A DNA stretch of 64,000 bases from Microvelia longipes (GCA_018340805.1 JACMZG010001908.1:35913752-35977751); one strand, 5' to 3'; shown: positions 43,301 to 53,886, counted from the first letter of the stretch. Notes: generated by a model from the sequence alone, not told the origin. Numbers and translations: made by a program.

Positions 43301-46266
43301 TTGCGAAGGGAAAAATAACATTTTACTCCCAAGGTGCATACAAGATTTTATCTCTAGATGTTGATGTCATTTAATAATTGTTCTATTCTTATTTTCATAC
43401 ATTTTGTTGAATTTAATTCTAATTTTGTTTGAGTCAGATCCCCTAATAAATTTTGGGGGTGCTTCCCCCCTCTTAAAGAAATATATAAAAAATATTGCTC
43501 TCAACAACTTCTTTTGACCTAAAACGGATTTTGAGCCAATAATTTTTTTTTCGTCAGGTCCCCTTAAAAATTTTATTTCCAAGAGATAAAAAAATTAAGG
43601 GTATAAAGTTAAGACAACTCTAATTTTATACCATATCTTTTTTATGGTCTGCAACAATAAAAAACATCAGATTAAGGAATTTTTAAGTACTACTTGACTC
43701 TATGGTACCATCTTAAAATAATTCTGTTGCTGTAATAGTAGCAAACACATTTACCTCTATATCAGATATAGCACTCTTAAGAGTACAAGACCAATTAACC
43801 AGTCTGTTAGATCTATAAATATCTCCAGCTTCATGTAAACGAACAAATGCTTCCGTAACAGCACGACAAAGTTTTGGATCCATTGTAAATGCAGCTCTAT
43901 TCCAATCAAACGATGATCCAAGCCTTTTTAACTGATCATATATACGACCTCCTTTCCTAAAAAAACATGGTTTTTCAAATGTAGCAATAAGTTAAAAGTG
44001 GCAGTATAAATTTAAAAATTATGTGCAGAGATTTCGATTAAAAAAACATACTCATTCTTCCAGGCCCAGATACGCTGAATGAAAGCCTCACGTCCCAAAT
44101 CATGCCTAGTTTTCTTTTCTTCTAACCATAATTTCTTTTCTACAACAACCTGTGTTGCTATGCCTGCATGATCACAGCCAGGGTTCCAAAGAGTCATTTC
44201 TCCTCTCATCCTGTGCCTGAAAATAGTCAAAAATAGGTAATATTAACACAACAAAATAAATGTTAATAATGTATTTTGAATATTAATTTAATATCACGAA
44301 TGTCAGATAATTTTATCTGGTCTAGTTCTAAGCATAGGAGGCAACACCAGGGACTGGGAATTCCATATTTTGTAGGCAAAAGTAATAAAAAACACTATTT
44401 TTTAACTAGGTTGATTATGCCAAGTTATAGTACAACAATTAACTGTACACTATCACCAACATTGACACTTTATCTCACCCTCCTCAGGACGATGACCAAA
44501 AATACAGCCTCTGTTTTAAAGGATTATAAGTACTCAACTACTTTTTATAAATCAAACAAATGGGAATAAAATAGAGTTCATTATCAGAAGTCAAAACTTT
44601 GCCTTATTATAACTGTTTTTTCTATAAGGGAAACAATAGACAGATCTAGTAACAATATTACCATCTAGTAATAGCATCCTGCAGAGCATTAGTTAGAGCA
44701 TGTCCAAGATGAAGACTTCCAGTTACATTTGGTGGAGGAATCACCATCACAAATCTATCTTTACCTCTGTCATCTTTGATACTTGATCTCTAAAATAATA
44801 TTAATAGATAATAAACCCAACAAAAAATAATAATAAATGAATAAATAACTAAAATTAATAAAAACAAGGATGTGACTAATAACACAATGACAGAGAGCAT
44901 AGCACATGATTTTCCTTTGGAAAACTTTACTATTAGCACAAATGACTTAACTGTAATATTTCTATCAGAATCTCAGTAATAAGGAATTTTTTTGTCCTCA
45001 ATAATGATTTCTTTCTTAATTTAATATTTTTTATCATTTTTAAGAATAGTCTGTGGGCTGCACTGTAATAATACCCTTATGTATTATTGCATCATCAAAG
45101 CATGTATGTATGTATCAAAGCATGCCTTTGACAAGCATACTTCACTTCATGGAATCATTTTCCCATTCTTATCTCACTCTATCAATAAGATGTTCAGTAG
45201 AATAATACACTGACATGTTGCATATGATATTGTTCAACAGCACTTTATCTTCATTATATGAAAAAGTATTCATAAAGAACAATATTATTTTAGTCAAAGC
45301 AACAAATCACACTATTCTCCTTTATTTAAAGCATTAAGGAAGGCACGTAATTGTCACTTGGAAAAAATCCTTACCCCATACTCAGGAGTGAAGAAACCTT
45401 GTTTCTCCCACCATGAGTACCAAGCAGCCTCAACATATTGAGGACTGTAAGAATCAGGCATTGGACCAGACATATCTTTCTTCTCGCCATCCTTTGTATT
45501 ACCACTGTACACAGCTGCTTCTTTTACTTCTTTCTTTTTTTCTTCTTTCTTTTTCTGGAAAAAGAAATACTTGAGATAAAATTATAAGAGTTTAATGTAA
45601 ATTATCCCAGTTTATTATAGTATTTTTTTTTATAAACTGTTGAATCTGATTAAGGTTGATAAAATCAAATTAACAAACTCATTGAATATACTATGCTTTT
45701 CCAAGCCTATTCGTGCAAAGCATAGAGCTGCTTCAAGGGGCCTAAATTCATTCAGAGAGGTAGGACTAATGGCTCTGCAACGTGGATATTCAGAGGAACT
45801 AAAAGTGATAGAATTTGCTCAGAACAATGCGTAGGGTGTTACAAACAATGCGTAGGGTTGTTAGTGTGTGTACAAATTAACAGAGTTTTGTACAACTTAT
45901 CATTTTTACTAAGAGTCCCTTAGAGAAATAAGCCTTAAATACAAGTTGGATACTTGATCTCATATACTATTATGATTCTGCATCACCTATAAACGTTTGC
46001 CTTTACTTATAGGTCAAGCAGATTCAATATGGAAAGTTTAAAGAGTTGGATTAAGTTTTCCTACAGTAACAAAAATGAAGACGGAATCGAAATAGATGTT
46101 CATATTCATTTTTAACATGATTTACCTCTGGTTTCTCCTTAGGTGGAGCAGTGGTTTGTTTATCTTGCTTTTGCTTGAACTTTTCAAGCTTAGCAAGTTT
46201 CTTAGCTTCCTTTTCTAATTGTTTTGGCGTTTTAACAGGATTGCCATCTACAGCTCCGTTTTCCAT
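31157..46266 (-). CDS. ValRS: Cytosolic valyl-tRNA synthetase (class I)
   Basis: Ligates valine to tRNA-Val. Twenty exons, all phase-consistent, give 3,339 nt (1,112 aa). The protein starts with a Lys-rich N-terminal segment (no GST domain before it, unlike vertebrate VARS1), then [16 protein letters not shown], the class I HLGH motif (about residues 134-137), a CP1 editing domain ([31 protein letters not shown]), [30 protein letters not shown] (residues 638-642), the anticodon-binding domain ([11 protein letters not shown]) and a C-terminal coiled coil. Exon 15 (residues 751-823) is an extra GST-C-like insert; without it the protein is 1,039 aa, about the usual size of the core. The start is the ATG at 46266-46264. 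No mitochondrial presequence is seen. Confidence 0.95.
31790..31959 (-). CDS. ValRS: ValRS exon 19
   Basis: Less conserved C-terminal part ([19 protein letters not shown]); acceptor ttttattacag, donor AAG|GTATTT, phase fits both neighbours. Confidence 0.85.
32072..32925 (-). repeat. 5S-related repeat family, near full copy
   Basis: Best 5S likeness: minus strand AAGTTAAGCAACATTGAGC and CTGGATAGGTGACTGCTGGG (32162-32218). Complete family ends (AAAAATCGGGAACGGGGTAC; TTTATACC region). In the ValRS intron between exons 18 and 19. Confidence 0.75.
33137..33300 (+). pseudogene. Fragment like the C-terminus of a non-LTR retrotransposon protein
   Basis: Frame reads [20 protein letters not shown] then [19 protein letters not shown], resembling the GHCxLNxHLxxIG...C..C....E...HLL zinc-knuckle-like end of LINE reverse transcriptases. 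Contains a stop just upstream. Antisense to ValRS, in an intron. Confidence 0.45.
33635..33755 (-). CDS. ValRS: ValRS exon 18
   Basis: Encodes [20 protein letters not shown] and YNIPNK, matching the vertebrate SLRADYNL region. Confidence 0.9.
34034..34234 (-). CDS. ValRS: ValRS exon 17
   Basis: Encodes [20 protein letters not shown] and [12 protein letters not shown]; donor GTGAGT, phase 0. Confidence 0.95.
34514..34669 (-). CDS. ValRS: ValRS exon 16 (anticodon-binding domain)
   Basis: Encodes [20 protein letters not shown] and [15 protein letters not shown], the start of the helical anticodon-binding domain. Confidence 0.95.
35415..35633 (-). CDS. ValRS: ValRS candidate exon 15: GST C-terminal-domain-like insert
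   Basis: Open for 73 codons, phase 0 at both ends, with a strong T-rich acceptor (tttgtttttcag) and donor AGG|GTGACT, lying exactly between exons 14 and 16. It encodes [20 protein letters not shown] and [15 protein letters not shown]. The order Gly-x-x-Leu-Ser/Thr-x-x-Asp followed by a Pro...Arg-Trp-Phe-x-His-Ile helix resembles the GST_C fold, including its Ser/Thr-x-x-Asp N-capping box. I know of no such insert here in canonical ValRS, where the flanking sequence runs straight on. It could be constitutive, alternative, or a captured exon from another gene. Confidence 0.65.
35870..36545 (+). repeat. 5S-related repeat family, 3'-truncated copy
   Basis: Starts CCTCATTTATACTATAGGTA, includes GTTAAGCAGCATTGAGCACG and TATGGGTGACTGCTGAG (36422-36472), and stops after GAGCAAAGTGAGTCTG. 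Lies in the intron before the GST-like exon of ValRS. Confidence 0.72.
37296..37420 (-). CDS. ValRS: ValRS exon 14
   Basis: Encodes [20 protein letters not shown] and [17 protein letters not shown]; ends in phase 0, which lets the next exon be skipped or kept without frameshift. Confidence 0.94.
37909..38165 (-). CDS. ValRS: ValRS exon 13 (KMSKS motif)
   Basis: Encodes [25 protein letters not shown] is at 38108-38122 (minus). Ends with [20 protein letters not shown]. Confidence 0.96.
38267..38400. repeat. Two-copy direct repeat in a ValRS intron
   Basis: A unit of roughly 65-70 bases with TATTTGAAAA.TTCTCCTAAT and AGCAAAT.AGTGTATTTAC is repeated twice. Confidence 0.7.
38610..38731 (-). CDS. 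ValRS: ValRS exon 12
   Basis: Encodes [20 protein letters not shown] and [20 protein letters not shown]; donor GTAAGT. Confidence 0.95.
39169..39342 (-). CDS. ValRS: ValRS exon 11
   Basis: Encodes [16 protein letters not shown] and [20 protein letters not shown], a highly conserved catalytic segment. The acceptor tract is weak, but phase and similarity leave little doubt. Confidence 0.94.
39883..40078 (-). CDS. ValRS: ValRS exon 10
   Basis: Encodes [20 protein letters not shown] and [19 protein letters not shown], which leads back from CP1 into the catalytic core. Confidence 0.95.
40245..40440 (+). mobile_element. Interspersed repeat, TTGAAGAATC family
   Basis: Starts GAAGAATCAGCTACCGTCGA and continues through GGCATAACGCCATAATCACC and GGGGCAACACTCGAGCTCTC. 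Same family as 26325-26585. In a ValRS intron. Confidence 0.65.
40802..40946 (-). CDS. ValRS: ValRS exon 9
   Basis: End of CP1: [20 protein letters not shown] and EPLIKPQW. The final Trp codon is shared with exon 10. Confidence 0.94.
41424..41549 (-). CDS. ValRS: ValRS exon 8
   Basis: Encodes [20 protein letters not shown], with the conserved Asp of the editing pocket in AHDYND. Confidence 0.94.
41672..41769 (-). CDS. ValRS: ValRS exon 7
   Basis: Editing-domain segment [20 protein letters not shown] and VDMEFGTG; splits a Gly codon with exon 8. Confidence 0.93.
42667..42857 (-). CDS. ValRS: ValRS exon 6 (editing domain, Thr-rich motif)
   Basis: First part of the CP1 editing domain with [18 protein letters not shown], the threonine-rich element used to hydrolyse mischarged Thr-tRNA-Val. 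Confidence 0.94.
43755..43956 (-). CDS. ValRS: ValRS exon 5
   Basis: Encodes [20 protein letters not shown] and [20 protein letters not shown], the approach to the CP1 insertion. Confidence 0.95.
44052..44216 (-). CDS. ValRS: ValRS exon 4
   Basis: Rossmann-fold part with [20 protein letters not shown]. The donor is GTATGT after AATGA, splitting a Glu codon with exon 5. Confidence 0.93.
44662..44789 (-). CDS. ValRS: ValRS exon 3 (HIGH motif)
   Basis: Encodes [20 protein letters not shown], the first class I signature; HLGH is at 44700-44711 on the minus strand. Confidence 0.95.
45375..45554 (-). CDS. ValRS: ValRS exon 2
   Basis: Sixty codons: basic linker, then the conserved entry to the synthetase core, [18 protein letters not shown] and [13 protein letters not shown]. 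Confidence 0.95.
46126..46266 (-). CDS. ValRS: ValRS exon 1
   Basis: Start codon and 47 residues of Lys/Glu-rich N-terminal extension ([20 protein letters not shown]), matching the segment that follows the GST domain in vertebrate VARS1. Donor GAG|GTAAAT. Confidence 0.9.
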
Positions 46267-47083
46267 AGTGATTAAAGACTTAAATTACACGAAAATAAAT
46301 AAAAAATAAATGAATTAATAGTTAAAAAAACTAAAAAAGGAACAAATTAAATAACACGTTGTTGATGTTCAACTTGGAGATTTTCAAATCGAAAGTTTAA
46401 AACCTGGTTATAAACTTCTTAAAGGTCCTTCCCCAACCTTCCAAAAACCTATTTTAAGATTCAAAAGTCAGCCCACAGACCAGGGGGTTTGTAACAGGTT
46501 TTAAAAAAACTGTAAAAACTAATTGAGAAATTGGGTATAATAGTTGATTTTGTCTGTTATTTTTCTTTTAGGCTGTATTATACCTACAAAAATCCAAATT
46601 AGATCGATTTTCTGGAGTTTAAAAGATATATTTTAAAACTCTAAAGCCCCCTCCTTATTTCTATGAATGAACCTGGTTTTATGCATTTCCGAATTTGTTT
46701 ATTTTGCATTTTGCACTCGTGCATGAAAGTTGTTTCAGTATTCTAGAAAGATTTTGTCTCCTAGATTTTTATACATAGGGTTTGTTGTTTAATTTTAAAA
46801 GGTTAAATTCATTCCTAGTAGCGTTCGTTTAGAGTTCTACCATTAATATTTTGTGAACCAGGTAAATATTATCGTCTGTAATCTAAAATCCTAACCCAAT
46901 GATTTCTATTTCTACTAAGTTTTAATCTTAAGTCTCCTATGTATTTAATACGATCTGGTTCTTGCCGTATCGTATAAAATATATAAAAACCGTATAAAAT
47001 GTATTTGTTTGAGTCACATGATGTCAAAACATCATGTCATTTAACTCAGGTTATATGATGTTAAATGTTTGGTTTACAAAAGG
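46267..47083. other. Upstream flank of ValRS
   Basis: No TATA-type promoter stands out in the A+T-rich background. ACATGATGTCAAAACATCATGT at 47016-47037 is a short hairpin. Confidence 0.35.
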
Positions 47084-47822
47084 TGACAGCTAAAGTGATG
47101 TAGAAATTCATACAGTAGGGGTGGGGGCGCGGGACACAGTGGTCTAACTCCCCCGGAATAAGCTGGTTTAGATGGACCTGCCCTAAGTTCACCCTTTCTC
47201 CACTAGTGGCAGGTCGGTTCACCTTGTACCCCATATATAAAATAAATATTTCTTCAATTCCAAGATTAAAATTATGTAAAAGGGTCTTTCACAATGTTAG
47301 AAATTGTATTAATTATTTTAAAGGTATAATTTTCATAAAATGTTATAAAAATATAAACGCTGTGTTAATTTTAAGTAGATCTGATATCATGATAACGATG
47401 ATTTGTAGACAAACATCAAAATGTTTGTAAACAAAACATCAAAAATGTTTGTAAACAAACATCAAACCGGGAAATTATAAATTTAATTTACGTCTTCGTT
47501 GTCTCATTATAAAACAACTTTCGTAACACACGTTATCCTATTTTCTAAAAAAATATCTTATTAACAACTAAAAAAGAAAAAAAGTTAATGAATAAGATAA
47601 AAATCGTCTTGTTTACATTTTTTATAAGCATAAATAGAAGTCTTGATTTAAAACTGATAACAATAGTGATAAGTGTTACAAGGTGAAAACTAGCGCTCGG
47701 TGCGGTAGTTGATGCAACTAATCCCTGTTTTTTTAGGACCACCTAAAATCAGGGAGTTAGACCACTGTAACCCCCGCCCCCACCCCTACTGTATGAATTT
47801 CTACATCACTTTAGTGACAGCC
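47084..47822. mobile_element. Foldback element with ~70-bp G-rich inverted arms
   Basis: AAAGTGATGTAGAAATTCAT plus ACAGTAGGGGTGGGGGCG at the left (47093-47150) and the complement at 47755-47815. The interior has repeated AAACATCAAAA/TTTGT hairpins (47395-47470). No coding sign. Confidence 0.6.
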
Positions 47823-48141
47823 ATAAAGATTTTGAGTTAAGCAAACTAATTGATATCAGACTTTCTCATTTTCCTCAATACATCTCACTCGATTGACTAA
47901 ACAAATACGCTGTAAGAACCGTAATGTTAGTTGACCGTATTGCATTTGTATCCAATACGATCACCTGTTACATACGCTGTGTGCACATAGTAATTTATTG
48001 TTATTAATTAGTTATAGTTTTTCCGGGTAGACATTGCATAAATAATAATAATATAATTCAGGTTGAGTATCAAGAATGCTATAATTTAACAGTATTAAAA
48101 AGTTTTTAAGTGAAAGAAATAAGAAAAGAAATTAAGAAAAA

Positions 48142-48367
48142 AAGGCGCGGTCGAATATCCACGGCCTTGTAGAACATTGGATCACCAACAAACTTTTTTT
48201 ATAACTTTTTTTTCAAAATTTTCAGTAATTAGCCAGATTTGTGATAAATTAAGCCTATTTCCGTAATCTGCACGCTCTTTTGGTTAATCTCAAAGAGTAT
48301 TTACATTCACTCAACGATTTATTTTTAATCTAACTTGGTACATACATAACTACTGTTAGACGTCAAT
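48142..48367. mobile_element. Solo arm of the foldback element found at 1143-1590
   Basis: Matches the left arm from AAGGCGCGGTCGAATATC to ACTGTTAGACGTCAAT and stops where the loop would begin; the second arm is absent. Confidence 0.75.
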
Positions 48368-50113
48368 GTTATCTACCTGATTTGTGTTATATTTTGAATG
48401 TATTAATGAAAATTAGCACAAATTGTTATTATTTGCAGTCAACAACACCACAACAAAGAAGTAATTCGTATATATGTACATTAGGGTGGCCCTTAGCTAT
48501 AGGGGTGAAAAAAAATGTTAGAAATGTTGTGCTCCCAACCCTAATTTGGTTCGAATACATGAAAAAAAAATTCCTAAAAATTTTAGCCGATCGGAGTGAT
48601 TAAACAGGTGCCGCCGGGCCTTTGAAGTTTTACAGGTGTCAAAATTCGTCAAAATTGTGATTTCGTGACAAATTTTTTTCTGTGATTTTTACATTATTTT
48701 CTAAGTAAAAAACAATACTTTAAATCCACTAATTAGACACTATGAACTTATCACTTATGACCTGAAATCATTCTTAGTTTGTACTTAATCAGACATTTAA
48801 TGGTGGACATATATATTTTTTCTGAAAATTTTTTTAAAAAACATTTTTTTTTCTCTACACTGCAAAGTTTAACTCATATAATATGTTTTTTGTTATCAAT
48901 TCATTGGCATATTATGTTCTTGTATACTGTTTTCTATAATTTAAGACCAATAATTGGTTATTTATACCAAAATTAGCAGATCTAATGTGAAACATACAAA
49001 ACACTGTCATCCTATCTCGCAGTAGGTGAAAGCTAAGTAATGAGTATAATAGTCCATTCAGTTTCAAGAATTTTTAATTTTTTTTTTGGTTTAAATTTAT
49101 TTTCAAACAAGCCATTATTGTGACATTTGAAACTTGTGTGTTACCCCCCTTTGCTTGATCCCCCCCCCTTCTTCCCTTACCAATTTATTAACCTTTAACA
49201 ATGGTTAATATTTTTTTTAGTACAGCGTTGCAAATTTTTAAATCTATAGCCTCGTTATGACTAATGATTGAATAAAGTGCAAGTCAGACATAGGGGGCCT
49301 TACTCGCACTTGTGTCACCATACCACGCTCTTTAAATACACTCTAATAAGAAAAAATGTTAAATTCTCTCATCAAAGATTTTTCTTTGGTAGACAACTTG
49401 AACTCACTTCTAAATAAATAAAATTTTAAACAATAGATCGCCTTTGACTTTCATCTTGTATGGCTAATAGCACCTGGCTTTTAGCCTTTTCTTGTATACT
49501 GTTTTCTATAATTTAAGACCAATAATTGGTTATTTATACCAAAATTATCAGATCTAATGTGAAACATACAAAACACTGTCATCCTATCTCGCAGTAGGTG
49601 AAAGCTAAGTAATGATAATAGTCCAATTCAGTTTCAAGAATTTTTAATTTTTTTTTGGTTTAAATTTATTTTCAAACAAGCCATTATTGTGACATTTGAA
49701 ACTTTGTGTGTTACCCCCCCCCCCCCCACCCTTTGCTTGACCTTCCCCCCTCTTCCCTATTATGAAATATAAAATTTTATACAATTTTCACAAAAAATGA
49801 ATAGAATAAAGAAAGGCAAGATAGGTTATAACTTTGAATAGAGTTATTAGTAATTGACACAAACTTGTTTACCAAAATACTTTCAGGTAAAATAACCCTA
49901 GTGTCCACTTAAGGATTAAAGATGAGTTAAGGAAAATACTGTGCAAGATGGAAGTGATCTAAGCAGGGGTACTATGAATGAATCATTTTAATCCCTTTGA
50001 CTTACTTAAAAAAAGTTCCAGTCTTAGATCAAACAACAAACTGTTACCATGAAATATTTTAATTTCTTTTTTAAATCAAGTGTTTGGTTTAAGTTGTTTG
50101 TTTAAGTTATAAA

Positions 50114-51730
50114 ATGACAAGTGAAAGAGTTCTTCGTTCTAACCATTGTTGTTGTCATCAGAAAAATTCTTCTAAAACGACTGAGTTTGCTATCAGTAGT
50201 TGTTTTGCTTTTACAGACAGGCTGAATGATTTATTTAATATTGCCCATAGTGTCGCCGAAAATCAAATAAAAATCCAGGAGGACATAGAGTTTTTGCGGA
50301 TGCAAAGAATGAAGGGGCGACCTGGTGTTATGCTGGCATTTGACATTAATTTACACAGGGCAGAATAGAGAACAGCAGAGCGGAAGGAGGAAGAGGTCCG
50401 TTGAAGAACTCGATGCTTAAAGGATATTGATCGATCTAGTTTGTTTGCGGAATTGCTACCAAGCACTAGAAGCAGTAGTAGCACAGAAAACAGTGAGGGA
50501 GTTTCAGATGAGCTTGTCTCTGATGCAATTTTTCCTTCGTCGTTGGGTTTTAGAGGAACTGTTGATTTTTTTAATGATCGCCATTGCACCAACGTTAGAT
50601 AGGTGCAAAGTTAGGGACAGAGATGCTGTTCATGTATTAGTTACCACAGCAGAAGCGTTAGGCCATGATGCAAAGGACTTGATAATTAACAGAAAGTCAA
50701 TAAGCTGTAAACGATCCCACTTAAGGATTCTTAGATACAAGGAAATGTTAAAAACCTTTAGTATTGATAGAAATCAGTGTGCTGTTGTGCATTGGGATGG
50801 GAAGCTTCATCCTAATATTACAAAAGACAATAAGATAGAGAGGTTGGCAGTTCTTATTTCATATGGCGTAAAATACAAGTTGATAGGAGCTCTGAGCATA
50901 CCACAAGCCTTTGGTATGCTCGGAGCTCCTATCAATTCTGCTCCAGTAGCCACTGGAGCAGAATAAGCCGCATTAGTCTATAAATGTCTTGAAGAATGAG
51001 GACTTCTTGATTCAGTCCAAGCGATGTGTTTTGACACCACGGCATCGAACACTGGTAAGAACAATGGAGCTTGCAGAAATATTGAGAACCTCTTAGAAAA
51101 GGATTTTCTATACCTGCCTTGTAGGCACCACATATTTGAAGTGGTGTTAAAGGGTGTATTCAATGAATTGGTGGGACCGACTTTTGGGCCAGATGTTCCA
51201 CTGTTTTCTAGGTTCAGAAACTCATGGGGTCAGATAGACCCAAAAAAATAGTCTTCTGGTGTTGAAGGAGAATGTCCTAAAAGTTTAAGAAGAGATATGC
51301 TCGACTTCTTCGTAAAAAGTTTAAAAGAAAAACAATTAAGAGTGATTACAGGGAGCTAATGGAGCTAGCAGTGATTTTTCTAGGAGAGACCCCGCCTCGA
51401 GGAGTGTCATTTAGAAAGCCAGGTGCTATTAGCCATACAAGATGAAAGTCGAAGGCGATCTATTGTTTAAAATTTTATTTATTTAGAAGTGAGTTCAAGT
51501 TGTCTACCAAAGAAAAATCTTTGATGAGAGAATTTAACATTTTTTCTTATTAGAGTGTATTTAAGAGCGTGGTATGGTGACACAAGTGCGAGTAAGGCCC
51601 CTATGTCTGACTTGCACTTTATTCAATCATTAGTCAATAACGAGGCTATAGATTTAAAAATTTGCAACGCTGTACTAAAAAAAAATATTAACCATTTGTT
51701 AAAGGTTAATAAATTTGGTAAGGGAAGAAG
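50114..51730 (+). pseudogene. Broken RNase-H-like (DDE-type) transposase
   Basis: Pieces in order: EDIEFLRMQRMKGRPGVML; DRDAVHVLVTTAEALGHDAK; VVHWDGKLHPNI; MCFDTTASNTGKNNGACRNI; FLYLPCRHHIFEVVLKGVFN; and, after more breaks, YLRAWYGDTSASKAPMSDLH. The FDTTxSNTG and CRHH..E motifs mark a transposase-like family I remember from arthropod and cnidarian genomes, with Asp and C-x-x-H features as in hAT/MULE-type enzymes; the superfamily is not certain. Several stops and two adjacent hairpins (50880-50964) interrupt it. Confidence 0.65.
50880..50964. repeat. Two back-to-back hairpins inside the transposase remnant
   Basis: 50880-50903 pairs with 50912-50935 (24-bp arms, one mismatch, 8-base loop), and 50935-50947 pairs perfectly with 50952-50964 (13-bp arms, 4-base loop). 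They fall where the family reads on directly. Confidence 0.85.
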
Positions 51731-51870
51731 GGGGGGGGGGATCAAGCAAAGGGGGGTAACACACAAAGTTTCAAATGTCACAATAATGGCTTGTTTGAAA
51801 ATAAATTTAAACCAAAAAAAAATTAAAAATTCTTGAAACTGAATTGGACTATTATACTCATTACTTAGCT

Positions 51871-52531
51871 TTTATCTATAACCGTGCTATGACTAAATAT
51901 AATATGAGATCATAAAAATTGGGTACGGGGTACCTCGGAACTTTTCCTCATCACATCGGATTCACTAAAAACACACACATACAGACGACTGTGAAAACCA
52001 CTCAAGAGGCTTGAAAAACACCTAAAACGGATAATTACAGTAAAATCCCAGTTACAGAATTTTTGCAAAAACATTACTTTTCCTATATACCTACAGTATA
52101 AACGAGGAAAAGTAAAAATATCTATTTAACATCTAAGAAATGACAAAAAATTAACAATAACAAATATTTCCTGCTGCCATACATTTATTATTAGAGGTCA
52201 GAGGATCTTACAGAAACATTTTTTCCCTAAAACCAGGCATAGGCGAACATAGAAGCCACAAATAAGCCTTTATTCAGTTTCCGAATTAAGGACTAAAGGT
52301 CACTGGGAATGTAGTTAATACATTAGAATTTTTGTATTGAGTCAATTTAAGGAATAAAGGTGTTCTCTGATAAAATAAAAGGAATTACCACAAAATTTAA
52401 GGCAAATTTTTCTACTAGGTTAAAAGTGTTGAGATGGTTAGGTATATTTGAAAATCACTCAGTACTTTAACACAAGCCATTCCATAAACATTAGCTTAAT
52501 TATAAGCTAATGCAATGAAAAAAGCTAGACT
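51871..52531. repeat. 661-bp inverted duplication, left arm
   Basis: Reverse complement of 56012-56672; by eye the two arms look identical over the full 661 bases. It includes a short deleted copy of the 5S-related repeat (about 51925-52105). It abuts the broken transposon at the left without a visible target duplication. Confidence 0.9.
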
Positions 52532-52534
52532 TAC

Positions 52535-52957
52535 TTTACAAGGAAGTTACTTTGTTGTGCAAATAATAACAATGATTATGATTTTACTGTGAATTATTGC
52601 ACTTGATTATGAAATGTTACTCATAAAAAGTGACATAGCTTTTCTAGCTCTGTTGTGTTGCAAATACTAGAGCTGCTAAATTTATGACGTTAAAAACAGC
52701 AAAATAATCCATGATTATAAGTTTTTGCATTTATTAGTAGAGGGGGAGGATGATGAATAGGGGGCTGCCAAGTATCATTTATCTACAATTAGGGTCCGTG
52801 GGGATCTGAAGTCTGCGTATCCCTGCTATAGATCACTTAGGCTTACTTTACAAGGAAGTTACTTTCAGTAACCCATGTCTTACTTATAATCATAACCCAG
52901 GTTATGATTTCAAAACAAGTTTTTTATTTTTTGGGTTTGAAATCATAACCTTTAGAC
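52535..52957. other. Spacer with a possible hAT-type end
   Basis: On the minus strand from 52825: CAGGGATACGCAGACTTCAG, like a hAT terminal repeat; its partner end is not found. TACTTTACAAGGAAGTTACT occurs at about 52532 and 52846. Confidence 0.35.
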
Positions 52958-53664
52958 CAAGGATATTGAATAAAGGGGATGACGCACTAAGTCGAATTGC
53001 CATTCAACAAAGTGATCCCATCAAAAATCAAAACATAGAGAAAAATGCAACACGAAACACACGTCAAAAACCAACTGCACATGCTTGGTACGAACTGCGC
53101 ATGCTTATGATCCCTATAACAGCGCAGGTCTTAAAATTTAGAGGCAACCTTAACTCCCATTGTTTTGCTTGCAAAGGTTATAAACAAATTGAAAAAAGTT
53201 CATACTTTTTAACTGATTTTGTTAATATTGCTTAAAATTAACAACATTAAAGAAAATTAAGAACATTACAACCAAAATTGAATCTTGAAAACTAGCAAAA
53301 CATTTCACTAGGCTAAAGAAAAGACAAAATATTAACACATTTAACTTACTCTCTACGAAAAGTAAACGGTAAAGCTTCAATTATTCTCACTTAAGTGGCT
53401 ACCTAGAGTCCAAAATGTAAAATATAAGCACAAATGACTTGACAAGCACCAAATGTAACAATAACGAAAGCACTAAAAAAAAATTGAGAAGCAAATTCGA
53501 CAACCAAGAATTGTATAACAACTTAACTACATAACCTGCGTTTGGCATCTTTTTTAATTATAACCTAAGGGAAGGCAAGTTTGCTCCTATTTCTCTATCT
53601 CATACAACTTCCATGGGGTCAGAAATGTTCCTTAATGCGTCATCCCCTTTATTCAACATCCTTG
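52958..53664. mobile_element. MITE-like element upstream of RPB10 with 8-bp target duplication
   Basis: Ends CAAGGATATTGAATAAAGGG ... and the near complement ending at 53664 (about 35-bp inverted repeats). Flanks CTTTAGAC (52950-52957) and CTTCAGAC (53665-53672) agree at 7 of 8 bases, an 8-bp duplication as made by hAT or P-type elements. A frame open to about 53235 has no recognisable product. Confidence 0.75.
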
Positions 53665-53886
53665 CTTCAGACATGTTTTTGTAAGTAACCTCCCTGTGGC
53701 ATCAGACCTAACCTGGTCTACAAAGGCCAAGGTCTCACAATCCTTAACATATTTCATTAAGAAGCACATTAAGGCAGATCAAAATATCACACTTATAACA
53801 ATTAATGTTTGGTAAGCATTATGAATTTGGTGAGATAAATAAAATATAGTATATATTTTTTGTAACTTTTATCTATAATAATTTAA

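Larger units (their letters stand above)
48480..51871 (+). mobile_element. Rearranged DNA transposon copy
   Basis: Contains the broken transposase at 50114-51730. A ~250-base block (CTTGTATACTGTTTTCTATA ... CCATTATTGTGACATTTG) occurs twice in direct order (48915-49160 and 49490-49745), and 49029-49481 is the reverse complement of 51414-51871, which includes the transposase 3' end. The right end is cut by the 661-bp arm at 51871. The left end is approximate. Confidence 0.65.

Noticed and set aside
50263..50592. Antisense gene over the transposase
   Set aside because: Shadow frame of the transposase remnant with no features of its own.
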